This document shows positions 1-5,181 of a stretch of DNA of 24,589 nucleotides, piece by piece; position 1 is the stretch's first letter; every line of letters starts with the position of its first letter. The translations under genes and the position numbers were made by a program. Source of the stretch: Salinisphaera sp035690525 (lineage in GTDB: Bacteria; Pseudomonadota; Gammaproteobacteria; Nevskiales; Salinisphaeraceae); contig NZ_DASSKM010000180.1 in the NCBI RefSeq assembly GCF_035690525.1, positions 1-24,589 on the forward strand. The letters are read 5' to 3'. The notes beneath the pieces were generated by a model. The model ran no database searches, was not told the origin of the DNA, and worked only from the letters and a program-made list of their open reading frames with translations.

Positions 1-195
1 GCCGCGGCCGCGCCGCGCCCGGTGGAGACGACCCGAAAACTGGGCCTCGACCCGGATTGGATCGAGGCCCTGGCGTTTGCCTGGCTTGCGCGGCAGCGGC
101 TATTGGGGCGCCCGGGCAATGCCCCAAACGTCACCGGCGCGAAGGGGCCGGCGGTGCTCGGCGGCTGGCACGAACCGCCGCCCGGGTTGCGCTAA
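1..195 (+). CDS. anmK: Anhydro-N-acetylmuramic acid kinase AnmK, 3' end only
   Basis: This is the C-terminal 64 codons of an ORF that enters from the left edge and ends at TAA (193-195). The tail contains DPDWIEALAFAWLA followed by GRPGNAPNVTGAKGPAVLG. This is the family's C-terminal signature (E. coli AnmK has EALAFAWLA then GNLPSVTGA). AnmK phosphorylates and opens 1,6-anhydroMurNAc to MurNAc-6-phosphate in the cytoplasm during murein recycling, the same pathway served by AmpD further along this window. It converges on erpA; in Pseudomonas anmK and erpA are also neighbours. The stop codon forms the loop of a perfect 11-bp hairpin. Identification is confident; the N-terminal ATPase part lies outside the window. 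Confidence 0.9.
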   Translation, partial: AAAAPRPVETTRKLGLDPDWIEALAFAWLARQRLLGRPGNAPNVTGAKGPAVLGGWHEPPPGLR

Positions 196-206
196 GCGCA
201 ACCCGG
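182..206. terminator. Perfect hairpin enclosing the anmK stop codon
   Basis: Eleven bases at 182-192 are the exact reverse complement of 196-206, and the three-base loop (193-195) is the anmK TAA stop. The stem is GC-rich (ccgggttgcgc). No T-run follows on either strand, so it does not look like a classical intrinsic terminator. It may slow ribosomes or RNase at the 3' end of the anmK mRNA, or limit read-through into the convergent erpA. The structure is plain; the function is inferred. Confidence 0.5.
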
Positions 207-211
207 CGAGT

Positions 212-280
212 TCAAACCGCAAACGAATTGCCGCAGCCGCAAGTGGTTGTGGCGTTGGGGTTACGGATCACGAATTGCGC
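212..280 (-). pseudogene. erpA C-terminal fragment, copy 1 (gene-distal)
   Basis: Read on the minus strand, this fragment encodes AQFVIRNPNATTT, then CGCGNSFAV, then TGA. This is the same 22-residue tail as ErpA, including the two C-terminal cluster cysteines. It has no start codon and no upstream ErpA body. Compared with the real gene end it differs at seven sense codons, all synonymous (for example AAC/AAT, CGT/CGC, CAA/CAG, TTT/TTC), and in the stop (TGA against TAA). It therefore evolved as a working gene end before being stranded here. Confidence 0.85.
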
Positions 281-295
281 CGCGCATCCGCGCGG

Positions 296-365
296 GGCTT
301 GCTTCGCAAGCCGAAGGGTTGTTTGTCACCCCATTCGCCTACGGCGAATCGCCCCTCAAGGGGCG
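296..365. repeat. Hairpin cluster in array spacer 1
   Basis: Three perfect small hairpins sit back to back. The first pairs 296-302 with 306-312 (loop ttc). The second pairs 333-339 with 343-349 (loop tac). The third pairs 350-355 with 360-365 (loop tcaa). The second spacer keeps the first two (466-482 and 504-520), while the third is weakened by substitutions at 521-536. These would fold in single-stranded DNA or in the 3' untranslated RNA of erpA. Confidence 0.75.
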
Positions 366-381
366 AAGGCGCGCGTGAGGC

Positions 382-450
382 TTATACCGCGAACGAGTTA
401 CCGCAGCCGCACGTGGTTGTGGCGTTGGGATTGCGGATCACGAACTGCGC
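382..450 (-). pseudogene. erpA C-terminal fragment, copy 2 (middle)
   Basis: Read on the minus strand, this encodes exactly the same 22-residue ErpA tail and the same TAA stop as the functional gene end at 553-621. Only one synonymous change separates them (a Thr codon, ACG against ACT). No start codon or upstream part is present, so it is not expected to be translated. Its near identity to the functional copy, against the divergence of copy 1, suggests it arose later. Confidence 0.85.
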
Positions 451-552
451 CGCGCATCCGCGCGGGGCTTGCTTCGCAAGCCTGAGGGGTTGTCTGTCAC
501 CCCATTCGCCTACGGCGAATTGCCCCTCAACGGGCGAAGGCGCGCGTGAAGC

Positions 553-921
553 TTATACCGCGAACGAGTTACCGCAGCCGCAAGTGGTTGTGGCGTTGGG
601 ATTGCGGATCACGAACTGCGCGCCTTCTATCCCGTCCGAAAAATCGATTTCGGCGCCCATCAGATAGAGCACGCTCATCGGGTCGACGAGCAGAGTCACG
701 CCCTGCTTTTCGATCAAGGTGTCGCCTTCATCGACGTTTTCGTCGAAAGTGAAACCGTATTGAAACCCCGAGCAACCGCCGCCGGATACGAACACACGCA
801 GCTTGAGGGCGTCGTTGTCCTCGTCTTCCAGCAACTCCTTGACTTTAATAGCCGCGGCGTCGGTGAAAACCAGCGCCGCCTGGTCGGCTTCTTGCTCGAT
901 GGTATCGGTCGCAGCACTCAT
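553..921 (-). CDS. erpA: Iron-sulfur cluster insertion protein ErpA
   Basis: A-type Fe-S carrier of 122 aa (E. coli ErpA has 114). It receives clusters from the Isc/Suf scaffold and passes them to apo-enzymes such as IspG and IspH in the cytoplasm. The three conserved cluster ligands are visible: Cys50 in GGGCSGFQYGF, and Cys114 and Cys116 in TTCGCGNSF. I chose the ATG at 919-921 (MSAATD) because the reading frame upstream (to 957) adds 12 residues unlike the family. The ribosome-binding site is weak (GGACGACG). It lies 97 bp downstream of argC on the same strand and converges on anmK. Oddly, its last 22 codons plus stop recur twice more immediately downstream (212-280 and 382-450). The identification is firm; IscA is the only close alternative, and the argC/anmK neighbours favour ErpA. 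Confidence 0.95.
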   Translation of the reverse strand: MSAATDTIEQEADQAALVFTDAAAIKVKELLEDEDNDALKLRVFVSGGGCSGFQYGFTFDENVDEGDTLIEKQGVTLLVDPMSVLYLMGAEIDFSDGIEGAQFVIRNPNATTTCGCGNSFAV

Positions 922-954
922 AAGCGTCGTCCGTGTCGAACCCACAATCACTAT

Positions 955-980
955 CATACGACATCAGTGCGACTCGTATG
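955..980. promoter_or_regulatory. Inverted repeat upstream of erpA, possible operator
   Basis: catacga at 955-961 and tcgtatg at 974-980 form a perfect 7-bp inverted repeat with a 12-bp centre, starting 34 bp before the erpA start. A TATGAT that would serve as a -10 on the minus strand (953-958) overlaps one arm, and no good -35 is seen at 17 bp. It could bind a dimeric regulator; in E. coli erpA is IscR-controlled, but I cannot match this to an IscR consensus. Confidence 0.35.
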
Positions 981-1018
981 TTTTCAAGGGACGGGGTTTT
1001 AAAGAAATATCGGTAACT

Positions 1019-2059
1019 TCAGGGCACCGGCGCGGTCGCTGTCAAGGCGGACGTTTCGGGCGCACCGATCATCAGGTTGAAGCACTGGACCGCCTGCCCG
1101 GCCGCGCCCTTGACCAGATTGTCGATGGTCGACAGGACAACGGCCTGATCACCGTTCAACGGCCGGTGCACGGCGATACGGCACATGTTGGTCGCACGCA
1201 CGTGCCGGGTCTCGGGCGTAGCACCCGGGCCGAGCACATCCACGAACGGCTCATCGGCATAAGCGCGCTCGTAGAGCGACTGCAGATCGGCCGCGCCGGT
1301 CAAAGTGGCATATAGCGTGGCATGAATGCCGCGCACCATCGGCACCAGATGCGGCACGAAGGTCAGCCCGACATCGCGGGCGGCCAGTTCGCCCAAAAAC
1401 TGCCGGATTTCGGGCAAATGCCGATGACCGGCCACGCCGTAGGCCTTGAACGAATCGGTGGCCTCGGCGAACAGGAAACCGGTCGCGAGCTTCATGCCAG
1501 CACCGGAGACGCCGGTCTTGGCGTCGGCGATCAACCGGCCGAGATCGACGACGCCGGCCTCCACCAGCGGTTTGAAGCCGAGCAAAATCGCGGTCGGATA
1601 GCAGCCCGGGCAGGCCACCAGATCGGCGCCGGCGATGGCTGTGCGCCGGCCCAGTTCGGGCAGGCCGTAGACCGCGCGTTCGATCAACTCGGGTGCGGCG
1701 TGTTCGGTGTGGTACCACTGCGCCCAGATCATCGGATCGCGCAGCCGGAAATCGGCCGACAAATCGACAATGCGCACGCCGGCGTCGAGCAGGCGCGGCA
1801 CGTCGTGCATGGCCGCTGCGTGCGGCGTGGCGAAGAATACGATGTCGCATTCATCGAGCCGGGCATCGGCCATATCCGAGAACGCCAGATCGACGACGCC
1901 GCGCAACTGCGGATACGTTTCGGCCACCGGCGTGCCGGCCGCGCTGCGCGAGGTCACGGCCACGATCTCGGCCTGCGGATGCGCGGACAACAGTCGCAGC
2001 AGCTCGGCGCCGGCGTAACCCGTGCCGCCCACCAGACCTATTTTCTGCCTGCCCGCCAT
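1019..2059 (-). CDS. argC: N-acetyl-gamma-glutamyl-phosphate reductase ArgC
   Basis: Arginine biosynthesis enzyme of 346 aa. It reduces N-acetylglutamyl-5-phosphate to the semialdehyde with NADPH in the cytoplasm. The N-terminal Rossmann motif GLVGGTGYAGAELLRLL (residues 8-24) binds the dinucleotide. The catalytic cysteine is Cys153 in CPGCYPTA, followed by KTGVSGAG and GHRHLPEI typical of the family. The start at ATG 2057-2059 puts the Rossmann strand right at the N-terminus; the reading frame extends upstream to 2203 with non-conserved sequence. No strong Shine-Dalgarno is seen. It is divergent from hemJ and lies upstream of erpA on the same strand, an order also seen in Pseudomonas. Confidence 0.95.
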   Translation of the reverse strand: MAGRQKIGLVGGTGYAGAELLRLLSAHPQAEIVAVTSRSAAGTPVAETYPQLRGVVDLAFSDMADARLDECDIVFFATPHAAAMHDVPRLLDAGVRIVDLSADFRLRDPMIWAQWYHTEHAAPELIERAVYGLPELGRRTAIAGADLVACPGCYPTAILLGFKPLVEAGVVDLGRLIADAKTGVSGAGMKLATGFLFAEATDSFKAYGVAGHRHLPEIRQFLGELAARDVGLTFVPHLVPMVRGIHATLYATLTGAADLQSLYERAYADEPFVDVLGPGATPETRHVRATNMCRIAVHRPLNGDQAVVLSTIDNLVKGAAGQAVQCFNLMIGAPETSALTATAPVP

Positions 2060-2083
2060 GACTCGATCGCTGTCGCTATGAAA

Positions 2084-2112
2084 AATGTAGCCGCATACTA
2101 CACCGGCATAAA
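2084..2112 (-). promoter_or_regulatory. Possible argC promoter
   Basis: On the minus strand TTTATG (2107-2112), a 17-bp spacer and TACATT (2084-2089) form a moderate sigma-70-like promoter, 24 bp ahead of the argC ATG. A short inverted repeat, tgtag/ctaca (2086-2090 and 2098-2102), overlaps the -10. No clear ARG box was seen. Confidence 0.3.
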
Positions 2113-2253
2113 ACAGAACCCCAGAAAGATCACCTGGGAGATAGACCCGGGAGATCGGCAGGTTCATGCGCGCTCGGCTCGCGGCCCGGCGGCCCCATGG
2201 CACCCGGCCCTGTCGTGATCGCCGCGGCTGCGCGTTATATCGCGCCCAACCGA

Positions 2254-2259
2254 TATAAT
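2254..2259 (+). promoter_or_regulatory. Consensus -10 element upstream of hemJ
   Basis: A perfect TATAAT lies 42 bp before the hemJ ATG. The -35 region (around 2231-2237, cgcgtta) is poor, so the promoter may rely on an activator or an extended contact. Confidence 0.45.
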
Positions 2260-2301
2260 GAGACGATTACCGATAACCCAGCACGATCAAGGAGCGCCCG
2301 G

Positions 2302-2730
2302 ATGCTGTTTCTCTGGCTCAAGGCCCTGCACGTTTCGTTCATGGTGGCTTGGTTCGCCGGGCTGTTCTATCTGCCGCGGCTGTTCGTTTATCACGCCGAA
2401 GCCACGGACGAGATCGGCCGCGAGCGCTTTTCTATCATGGAACGGCGGCTGTCCAAGCTGATGTCGATCGCCGCCTTGGGCACGATCGCGTTCGGGATCT
2501 GGATGCTGACGATGCTGGGCGGCGGCTGGCTGGCGGTCAACGGCTGGTTCCATGCCAAGCTTGCGCTGGTCGTGCTGCTGATCGGCTTCCACGGCTGGTG
2601 TCAGGTCCAGGTGAAAAAATTCCGCGAAGACCGCGCCACCGGGACGCCGAAGTTCTACCGGCTCATGAACGAGGTGCCCGCGGTCATCCTGCTGCTGATC
2701 ATGATTCTGGTCTTCGTCCAACCGTTCTGA
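2302..2730 (+). CDS. hemJ: Protoporphyrinogen oxidase HemJ (CopD-like membrane protein)
   Basis: A 142-aa inner-membrane protein of the HemJ family, which oxidises protoporphyrinogen IX to protoporphyrin IX late in heme synthesis. Four hydrophobic helices are visible at about residues 5-28, 51-72, 82-102 and 120-141. Conserved family features are the N-terminal LKALHVSFMVAWFAGLFYLPRLFVYH segment, whose His10 is the expected heme/substrate-linked histidine, and the WFHAKL motif in helix 3. The ATG at 2302 is set by AAGGAG at 2289-2294, seven bases upstream; a longer reading frame starts at 2197 but has no such site. It is divergent from argC, as in Pseudomonas relatives, and ends at the hairpin shared with bfr. 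Its presence suggests that this organism uses HemJ rather than HemG or HemY. Confidence 0.88.
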   Translation: MLFLWLKALHVSFMVAWFAGLFYLPRLFVYHAEATDEIGRERFSIMERRLSKLMSIAALGTIAFGIWMLTMLGGGWLAVNGWFHAKLALVVLLIGFHGWCQVQVKKFREDRATGTPKFYRLMNEVPAVILLLIMILVFVQPF

Positions 2731-2750
2731 TCATCGGCGTCTGATAGCAA

Positions 2751-2779
2751 AACCCGCCGCGAGATCCTCGCGACGGGTT
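2751..2779. terminator. Bidirectional terminator between hemJ and bfr
   Basis: aacccg-c-cgcgag (2751-2763) pairs with ctcgcg-a-cgggtt (2767-2779) around a loop atc, with a single mismatch. On the minus strand the stem is followed by TTTTGC, and on the plus strand by cgtttcg. The position between the ends of two convergent genes fits an intrinsic terminator serving both, best for bfr. Confidence 0.7.
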
Positions 2780-2806
2780 CGTTTCGCACCATCGGATGCG
2801 GCGGCG

Positions 2807-3304
2807 TTACTCGGTGTCCGGCGTCTGGTTGATGTCGGTACCGGCCTGCGATTGCAGAAAGTTGTGCTCGCCGAGGGATTGGATCAGATCGAGCTGGGTC
2901 TCGATGTAGTCGATGTGCTCTTCCTCATCGGCGAGAATATCGACGAACAGATCACGGGTGGCGTAGTCGCCGACTTCCTCGCAGACCTTGATCGCCTCCT
3001 TGTAGTGCGCATGGCCTTCATACTCGGCGGCCAGATCGCACTCGAGCATTTCCTGCGGCTTTTCGCCGATGCGCAGCTTGCCGAGATCCTGCAGATTGGG
3101 CAGCGCGTCGAGGAACAGAATACGCTTGATGAAGCGGTCCGCGTGCTGCATTTCCTCGATCGATTCGTTGTACTCGTGCTTGCCGAGTTCGAACAAGCCC
3201 ATGTCCTCGAACATGCGCGCATGCAGGAAATACTGGTTGATCGCGGTCAACTCCAGCTTGAGCGCTTCCTGCAGATATTTGATAACGGTCGCGTCGCCTT
3301 TCAT
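2807..3304 (-). CDS. bfr: Bacterioferritin
   Basis: Iron-storage ferritin of 165 aa (E. coli Bfr has 158), forming a 24-subunit heme-containing shell that oxidises Fe2+ and stores it as mineral. All six di-iron ferroxidase ligands fall at canonical numbers: Glu18, Glu51, His54, Glu94, Glu127 and His130. Met52, the axial heme ligand, is also present, so this is a heme-binding Bfr rather than an FtnA. The C-terminal 15 or so residues (after about position 150) are longer and more polar than in E. coli. The start ATG (3302-3304) is preceded by AGGACA. It lies 109 bp downstream of bfd on the same strand, linking iron storage with the ferredoxin that releases iron. Confidence 0.96.
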   Translation of the reverse strand: MKGDATVIKYLQEALKLELTAINQYFLHARMFEDMGLFELGKHEYNESIEEMQHADRFIKRILFLDALPNLQDLGKLRIGEKPQEMLECDLAAEYEGHAHYKEAIKVCEEVGDYATRDLFVDILADEEEHIDYIETQLDLIQSLGEHNFLQSQAGTDINQTPDTE

Positions 3305-3336
3305 TGCTTGTCCTGTGTCGGCCTGAACTTAGGGCA

Positions 3337-3365
3337 AGACTAGCCGAGGCGCCGGCGACGCACAA
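3337..3365 (-). promoter_or_regulatory. Possible bfr promoter
   Basis: TTGTGC (3360-3365), a 17-bp spacer and TAGTCT (3337-3342) on the minus strand lie 32 bp before the bfr ATG. This would allow bfr expression independent of bfd. The -10 is weak, so confidence is low. Confidence 0.3.
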
Positions 3366-3413
3366 ACAGTCGCTCGTGCGCGGGCCGTTCGTGCGCGCAT
3401 CGAGTACAAAGGC

Positions 3414-3638
3414 TTAGGCGGTAACCGCTATCGGTCGAAAAGCTTCCGCCTCGGCCGCCTCTTCGCGTTCGCTTTCCTGGCGACACTGGAGCAACACATC
3501 CCGCGCGCAGGGCGCACAACGCCCGCAACAGCCGGCAACGCCGAGCTTCTGGCGCAACAGGCGCAGGCTGCAAGCGCCTTCGCAGTAGGCTTCGCGAATC
3601 TGGCAGTCGGTGACCGCGTTGCACACGCAGACGTACAT
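3414..3638 (-). CDS. bfd: Bacterioferritin-associated ferredoxin Bfd
   Basis: A 74-aa [2Fe-2S] ferredoxin that docks on bacterioferritin and passes electrons to the stored ferric core, releasing Fe2+. The cluster ligands match the family pattern C-x-C-x31-C-x2-C exactly: Cys4, Cys6, Cys38 and Cys41. Extra cysteines (12, 19, 23, 37, 44) surround them, and the tail after residue 55 is acidic. The start at ATG 3636-3638 (MYVCVC) is fixed by GGAGGT at 3645-3650, six bases upstream; the frame upstream of it is not conserved. It lies upstream of bfr on the same strand with its own consensus-like promoter and a Fur-box-like site, so iron starvation probably induces it. Confidence 0.95.
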   Translation of the reverse strand: MYVCVCNAVTDCQIREAYCEGACSLRLLRQKLGVAGCCGRCAPCARDVLLQCRQESEREEAAEAEAFRPIAVTA

Positions 3639-3657
3639 GGCATTACCTCCGACGCGC

Positions 3658-3686
3658 AGTACAACGCTAATGCGAACGATTGTCAA
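3658..3686 (-). promoter_or_regulatory. bfd promoter
   Basis: On the minus strand a perfect -35 TTGACA (3681-3686), a 17-bp spacer and TGTACT (3658-3663) make a strong sigma-70 promoter. The bfd Shine-Dalgarno begins eight bases beyond the -10. Confidence 0.7.
3666..3684. promoter_or_regulatory. Fur-box-like operator over the bfd promoter
   Basis: gctaatgcgaacgattgtc matches 13 of 19 positions of the classical Fur consensus (gataatgataatcattatc), by my hand count. It covers the spacer and most of the -35 of the bfd promoter, where Fe-Fur binding would block RNA polymerase. bfd is Fur-repressed in E. coli and P. aeruginosa, which supports the reading. Confidence 0.6.
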
Positions 3687-3730
3687 CTACAAATGCGACT
3701 CGCGTCGACCGCGCTTTCCCGCCCGTACGT

Positions 3731-4216
3731 TCAGGCGGTGGAGCCGGATTGCAGATAGTCCGAAAGCTCATCCAGCGCGCGGCGATAGACCTGGCGCTTG
3801 AAGAACACGACCTCGTCCACCGGATGCCAGTAGTCGACCCAGCGATAACCGTCGAACTCCGGCTTTTCGGTGGCATCGAAACGTACGCAGGACTCGGGCG
3901 CGACCAGTTGCAGCATGAACCACTTCTGCTTCTGGCCGATGCACAGCGGCTGGCGATGACGCCGTATATAGCGCTTGGGCAGCCGATAGCGCAGCCAGTT
4001 GCGCGTGGAAGCCACGATCTGGACATGCTCGGGACGTAGCCCGACTTCTTCTTCCAGCTCGCGATAAAGTGCGGCTTGCGCGTCCTCGCCTTCGCGTATA
4101 CCGCCTTGGGGGAATTGCCAAGACTGTTGGCCGATGCGCTTCGCCCAGAACACCTTACCTTGCCGATTGCTCAAGATGATGCCGACGTTCGCGCGGAACC
4201 CTTGTGCATCAATCAC
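3731..4216 (-). CDS. rppH: RNA pyrophosphohydrolase RppH (Nudix)
   Basis: A 161-aa Nudix hydrolase that removes pyrophosphate from triphosphorylated RNA 5' ends and so starts RNase E-dependent mRNA decay. The Nudix box is complete: GGIREGE, seven residues, RELEEEVGL. The N-terminal GFRANVGIILSN and WQFPQGG are family signatures. I place the start at GTG 4214-4216 (VIDAQGFR), because RppH proteins usually begin M-I-D-x-x-G-F-R and GAGGG (4224-4228) lies seven bases upstream; an ATG 13 codons earlier (4255) would add an unconserved leader. It is divergent from a HAD phosphatase, a pairing also found in Pseudomonas. Confidence 0.94.
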   Translation of the reverse strand: MIDAQGFRANVGIILSNRQGKVFWAKRIGQQSWQFPQGGIREGEDAQAALYRELEEEVGLRPEHVQIVASTRNWLRYRLPKRYIRRHRQPLCIGQKQKWFMLQLVAPESCVRFDATEKPEFDGYRWVDYWHPVDEVVFFKRQVYRRALDELSDYLQSGSTA

Positions 4217-4236
4217 AACACTACCCTCGGGAAAAT

Positions 4237-4265
4237 ACCTAAGTGATTCTTTCACAAATCCGCAA
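4237..4265 (-). promoter_or_regulatory. Possible rppH promoter
   Basis: TTGCGG (4260-4265), a 17-bp spacer and TTAGGT (4237-4242) on the minus strand lie in an AT-rich stretch just upstream of the GTG start of rppH. The -10 is weak. If it is used, transcription would begin at about 4230, downstream of the ATG at 4255, supporting the GTG start. Confidence 0.35.
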
Positions 4266-4410
4266 GAAACTAAAAAACATTGGCTGAATCGCCGGAACGC
4301 ATTCGGTTAGGCGCGCAATTCTATTGTGCTCCGCTTTTATCGCTTTCCAGAGCTCGCTGCAGCCGTCATCATTACGCGCCTTCAATCTCTCCCACAGCCG
4401 AGGCGCGGAC

Positions 4411-5091
4411 GTGCGACTGACTTTTTTCGATCTCGATCAAACCCTGCTCGAAGGAGACAGCGACTACGAATGGGGCCGTTTTCTGGTCGACGAGGCTATT
4501 GTCGACGGCCCGAGCTATGCCCGCGCGAACGAAACGTTCAAGGCCCAGTACGATGCCGGCGCGCTCGATATCCATGCCTACCAGCGCTTCGTGCTGCAGC
4601 CGCTGATCGACCAACCCGCCGCGCGCATGACCGCGCTACGCGAACGGTTCGTCGCCGAGCGGATCGAGCCGATCGTGGCGCGCCACACCGCGGCGGTCGT
4701 GGATTTTCATCGTCGGCGCGGAGATTTGACGGCGATCATCACCGCGACCAACCGGTTCGTGACCGAACCGATTGCGGCCCTGCTCGGGATCGAGCACCTG
4801 ATCGCGACCGATCCGGAAATCGTCGATGGCGTCTATACCGGCGCGATCGCCGGCACGCCGTCTTATCGCGAGGGCAAAATTGCGCGCGCCGAGGACTTCG
4901 TGGCCCGCATGGGCGCCGCACCCGAAACGGTGACGTTCTATTCCGACTCGCACAACGATCTGCCACTGCTGCGCTGGGCCGATCGACCGGTGGCGGTCGA
5001 CCCCGACCCACGATTGGAAGCGGCCGCAAACCAAGCCGGCTGGCCGGTGATCAGCCTGCGTGGCGATGCCATGCCGTCGATCGATTATTAA
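4411..5091 (+). CDS. HAD-IB family phosphatase (SerB/CicA-like)
   Basis: A 226-aa HAD-superfamily hydrolase. Motif I is FFDLDQTLL (nucleophile Asp7, acid/base Asp9), motif II is the Thr in IITATNR, the basic residue is in YREGKIARA, and motif III is YSDSHNDLPLL. The helical cap between motifs I and II (about residues 15-90) marks subfamily IB, the phosphoserine-phosphatase/CicA type. The physiological substrate cannot be read from sequence; phosphoserine or a phospholipid head-group phosphate are candidates. The start GTG 4411 sits five bases after GAGGCG and puts motif I at the N-terminus; a TTG at 4324 would add 29 unconserved residues. It is divergent from rppH, as in Pseudomonas. Confidence 0.82.
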   Translation: MRLTFFDLDQTLLEGDSDYEWGRFLVDEAIVDGPSYARANETFKAQYDAGALDIHAYQRFVLQPLIDQPAARMTALRERFVAERIEPIVARHTAAVVDFHRRRGDLTAIITATNRFVTEPIAALLGIEHLIATDPEIVDGVYTGAIAGTPSYREGKIARAEDFVARMGAAPETVTFYSDSHNDLPLLRWADRPVAVDPDPRLEAAANQAGWPVISLRGDAMPSIDY

Positions 5092-5101
5092 TCCGGCGCC
5101 A

Positions 5102-5135
5102 AAGCAGCTGAAATGTCATCTGTTTTCAACTGCTT
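5102..5135. terminator. Hairpin between convergent genes
   Basis: aagcagctgaaa (5102-5113) pairs with tttcaactgctt (5124-5135) with one C-A mismatch and a 10-base loop. It lies ten bases after the HAD phosphatase stop and before the convergent HisN-like gene end. No T-run follows on either strand, so termination is only suggested by position. Confidence 0.4.
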
Positions 5136-5181
5136 CGCGGCCGGCGGCCGCGGCGAGCACGTGCCTGCTTTGGCCGATCGC

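Larger units (their letters stand above)
212..621. repeat. Tandem array of the erpA 3' end, about 171-bp unit, 2.4 copies
   Basis: Three direct repeats of a 69-bp block lie at 212-280, 382-450 and 553-621, with pitches of 170 and 171 bp. The third is the authentic end of erpA (last 22 codons plus stop). Blocks 1 and 2 are each followed on the plus strand by a spacer of about 101 bp (281-381 and 451-552), and the two spacers are nearly identical apart from a few substitutions and one single-base indel. The spacers are packed with short inverted repeats. Similarity to the real erpA stops sharply at the Ala codon at 619-621. The region from 196 to 552 contains no other gene I can support. It resembles repeated replacement of a gene end (an att-like scar) or a tandem duplication. 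Confidence 0.9.

Noticed and set aside
212..621. CRISPR-like array
   Set aside because: Repeats are 69 bp, spacers are near-identical to each other rather than unique, only three units exist and no cas gene is near. The repeat is a piece of erpA.
57..667. Plus-strand ORFs of 142 and 196 aa across the left-edge region
   Set aside because: They run through the end of anmK out of frame and across the erpA tail array; their internal repetition is only the DNA repeat read in another frame. No start signal or family resemblance.
1322..2218. 298-aa plus-strand ORF opposite argC
   Set aside because: argC is complete and conserved on the other strand; this frame has no recognisable domain.
4411..5091. 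Naming the HAD gene serB
   Set aside because: Motif III is SDSHND rather than the GDGAND of SerB and the protein is shorter; only the HAD-IB subfamily can be supported.
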